Assembly: GCA_900556585.1 (NCBI GenBank)
Contig: USPD01000019.1
Location: forward strand, 1-23,885
Source: an uncultured Eggerthella sp.
GTDB lineage: Bacteria > Actinomycetota > Coriobacteriia > Coriobacteriales > Eggerthellaceae
DNA: 23,885 nucleotides
Direction: 5' to 3'
The stretch's first letter is position 1. Each line of letters opens with the position of its first letter. The translations under genes and the position numbers were made by a program. Shown here in pieces: positions 23,407 through 23,885 of this stretch. The notes beneath the pieces are model-generated. The model had not been told where the DNA came from. It worked only from the letters and a program-made list of their open reading frames with translations, and made no database searches.

Positions 23407-23885
23407 TTAGTCCTTTTTCTTAAACTTCATACGAATAGGAGTACCTTCAAAACCGAATGTTGAACGTAGTCTGTTTTCCAAATATCGCTCAAATGAAGGC
23501 TCTATTAAATCAGGATGATTGCAGAAGAACGTAAAAAATGGTGGCTCAGTACCCGTTTGTGTTACGTATTTAAGCTTGAGAATCTTCTTACCCTTTGAAA
23601 TCGTGTGACCAAATTCACGAATATCTTGCAACCACACATTTAATCGGCTCGTAGAAATAACCGAAGAGTAATGAGTATAGGCAGCGTCAATTGCATCCCA
23701 AATGCGATGAACGTTTTTACCTGATAAAGCCGAAATGGCAATTACTGGTGCATATCCCACAAACGTAAGTCTATCTTCAATACGCTCGCGAATTTCCGCT
23801 TTAGCTTCAGGGCCTTCAACCAAATCCCACTTATTCAACAACACAACCATAGCGCAACCACGTTCGGCAGCCATACCAGCAACAC
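23407..23885 (-). CDS. der: Der (EngA) ribosome-assembly GTPase, C-terminal part only
   Basis: Double-GTPase needed for 50S subunit assembly. The window contains only the end of the second GTPase domain and the KH-like domain. The G4 motif NKWD is visible (VVLLNKWDLVEG), and the G5 motif ISALSG follows. FFTFFCNHPDLIEPSFERYLENRLRSTFGFEGTPIRMKFKKKD is a family-typical C-terminus (positions 23407-23536; key residues FCNHP, YLENRLR and GTPIR). The reading frame stays open to the right edge, so the start and first GTPase domain lie outside. Confidence 0.95.
   Translation of the reverse strand, partial: VAGMAAERGCAMVVLLNKWDLVEGPEAKAEIRERIEDRLTFVGYAPVIAISALSGKNVHRIWDAIDAAYTHYSSVISTSRLNVWLQDIREFGHTISKGKKILKLKYVTQTGTEPPFFTFFCNHPDLIEPSFERYLENRLRSTFGFEGTPIRMKFKKKD

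Overview
The window is a dense, moderately AT-rich stretch of bacterial chromosome. Every protein gene and the one tRNA gene read on the minus strand, so it probably lies on the leading strand of one replichore. The content is mostly housekeeping. The set rplS-rnhB-yraN-comM-dprA-trmFO-xerC, the Nif3 gene followed by a coiled-coil zinc-ribbon gene (an actinobacterial pairing, as in mycobacteria), and a der-plsY-gpsA block together suggest an AT-rich member of the Coriobacteriia (Actinomycetota). That placement is inference from gene content and order, not from a search.

In transcription order (right to left) the layout is as follows. First comes der (cut by the window edge)-plsY-gpsA-an MGMT-like gene. 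A 212-bp spacer with 20-bp tandem repeats follows, then rpe, a cysteine desulfurase, a PHP-family phosphatase, nif3-like, a zinc-ribbon protein, dgt and the azlCD amino-acid exporter. A 444-bp spacer then holds a long nested inverted repeat and the rplS promoter. rplS has its own terminator. rnhB is followed by a phased repeat array that also contains a probable terminator. Then comes the tight operon yraN-comM-dprA-trmFO-xerC, followed by uvrA, an unrecognised membrane-anchored protein, tRNA-Leu(UAG), tig with a terminator, and clpP-clpX (clpX cut by the left edge).

Functionally the left part handles protein folding and turnover (trigger factor, ClpXP). The centre covers DNA uptake, recombination and repair (ComM, DprA, XerC, UvrA, RNase HII), tRNA T54 methylation and ribosomal protein L19. 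The right part covers sulfur transfer, pentose phosphate, phospholipid head-group synthesis and ribosome assembly.

No phage, insertion sequence, CRISPR or defence locus is visible. The unusual signals are mostly non-coding: a roughly 200-nt nested inverted repeat, a helically phased CACAT/GTGCAC array, a 20-bp tandem repeat array with a perfect 11-bp palindrome, and a hairpin that would hide the yraN ribosome binding site. The odd coding signals are an MGMT homologue with Thr in place of the catalytic Cys and an anchored protein with a faint, ligand-poor phosphoesterase-like pattern.
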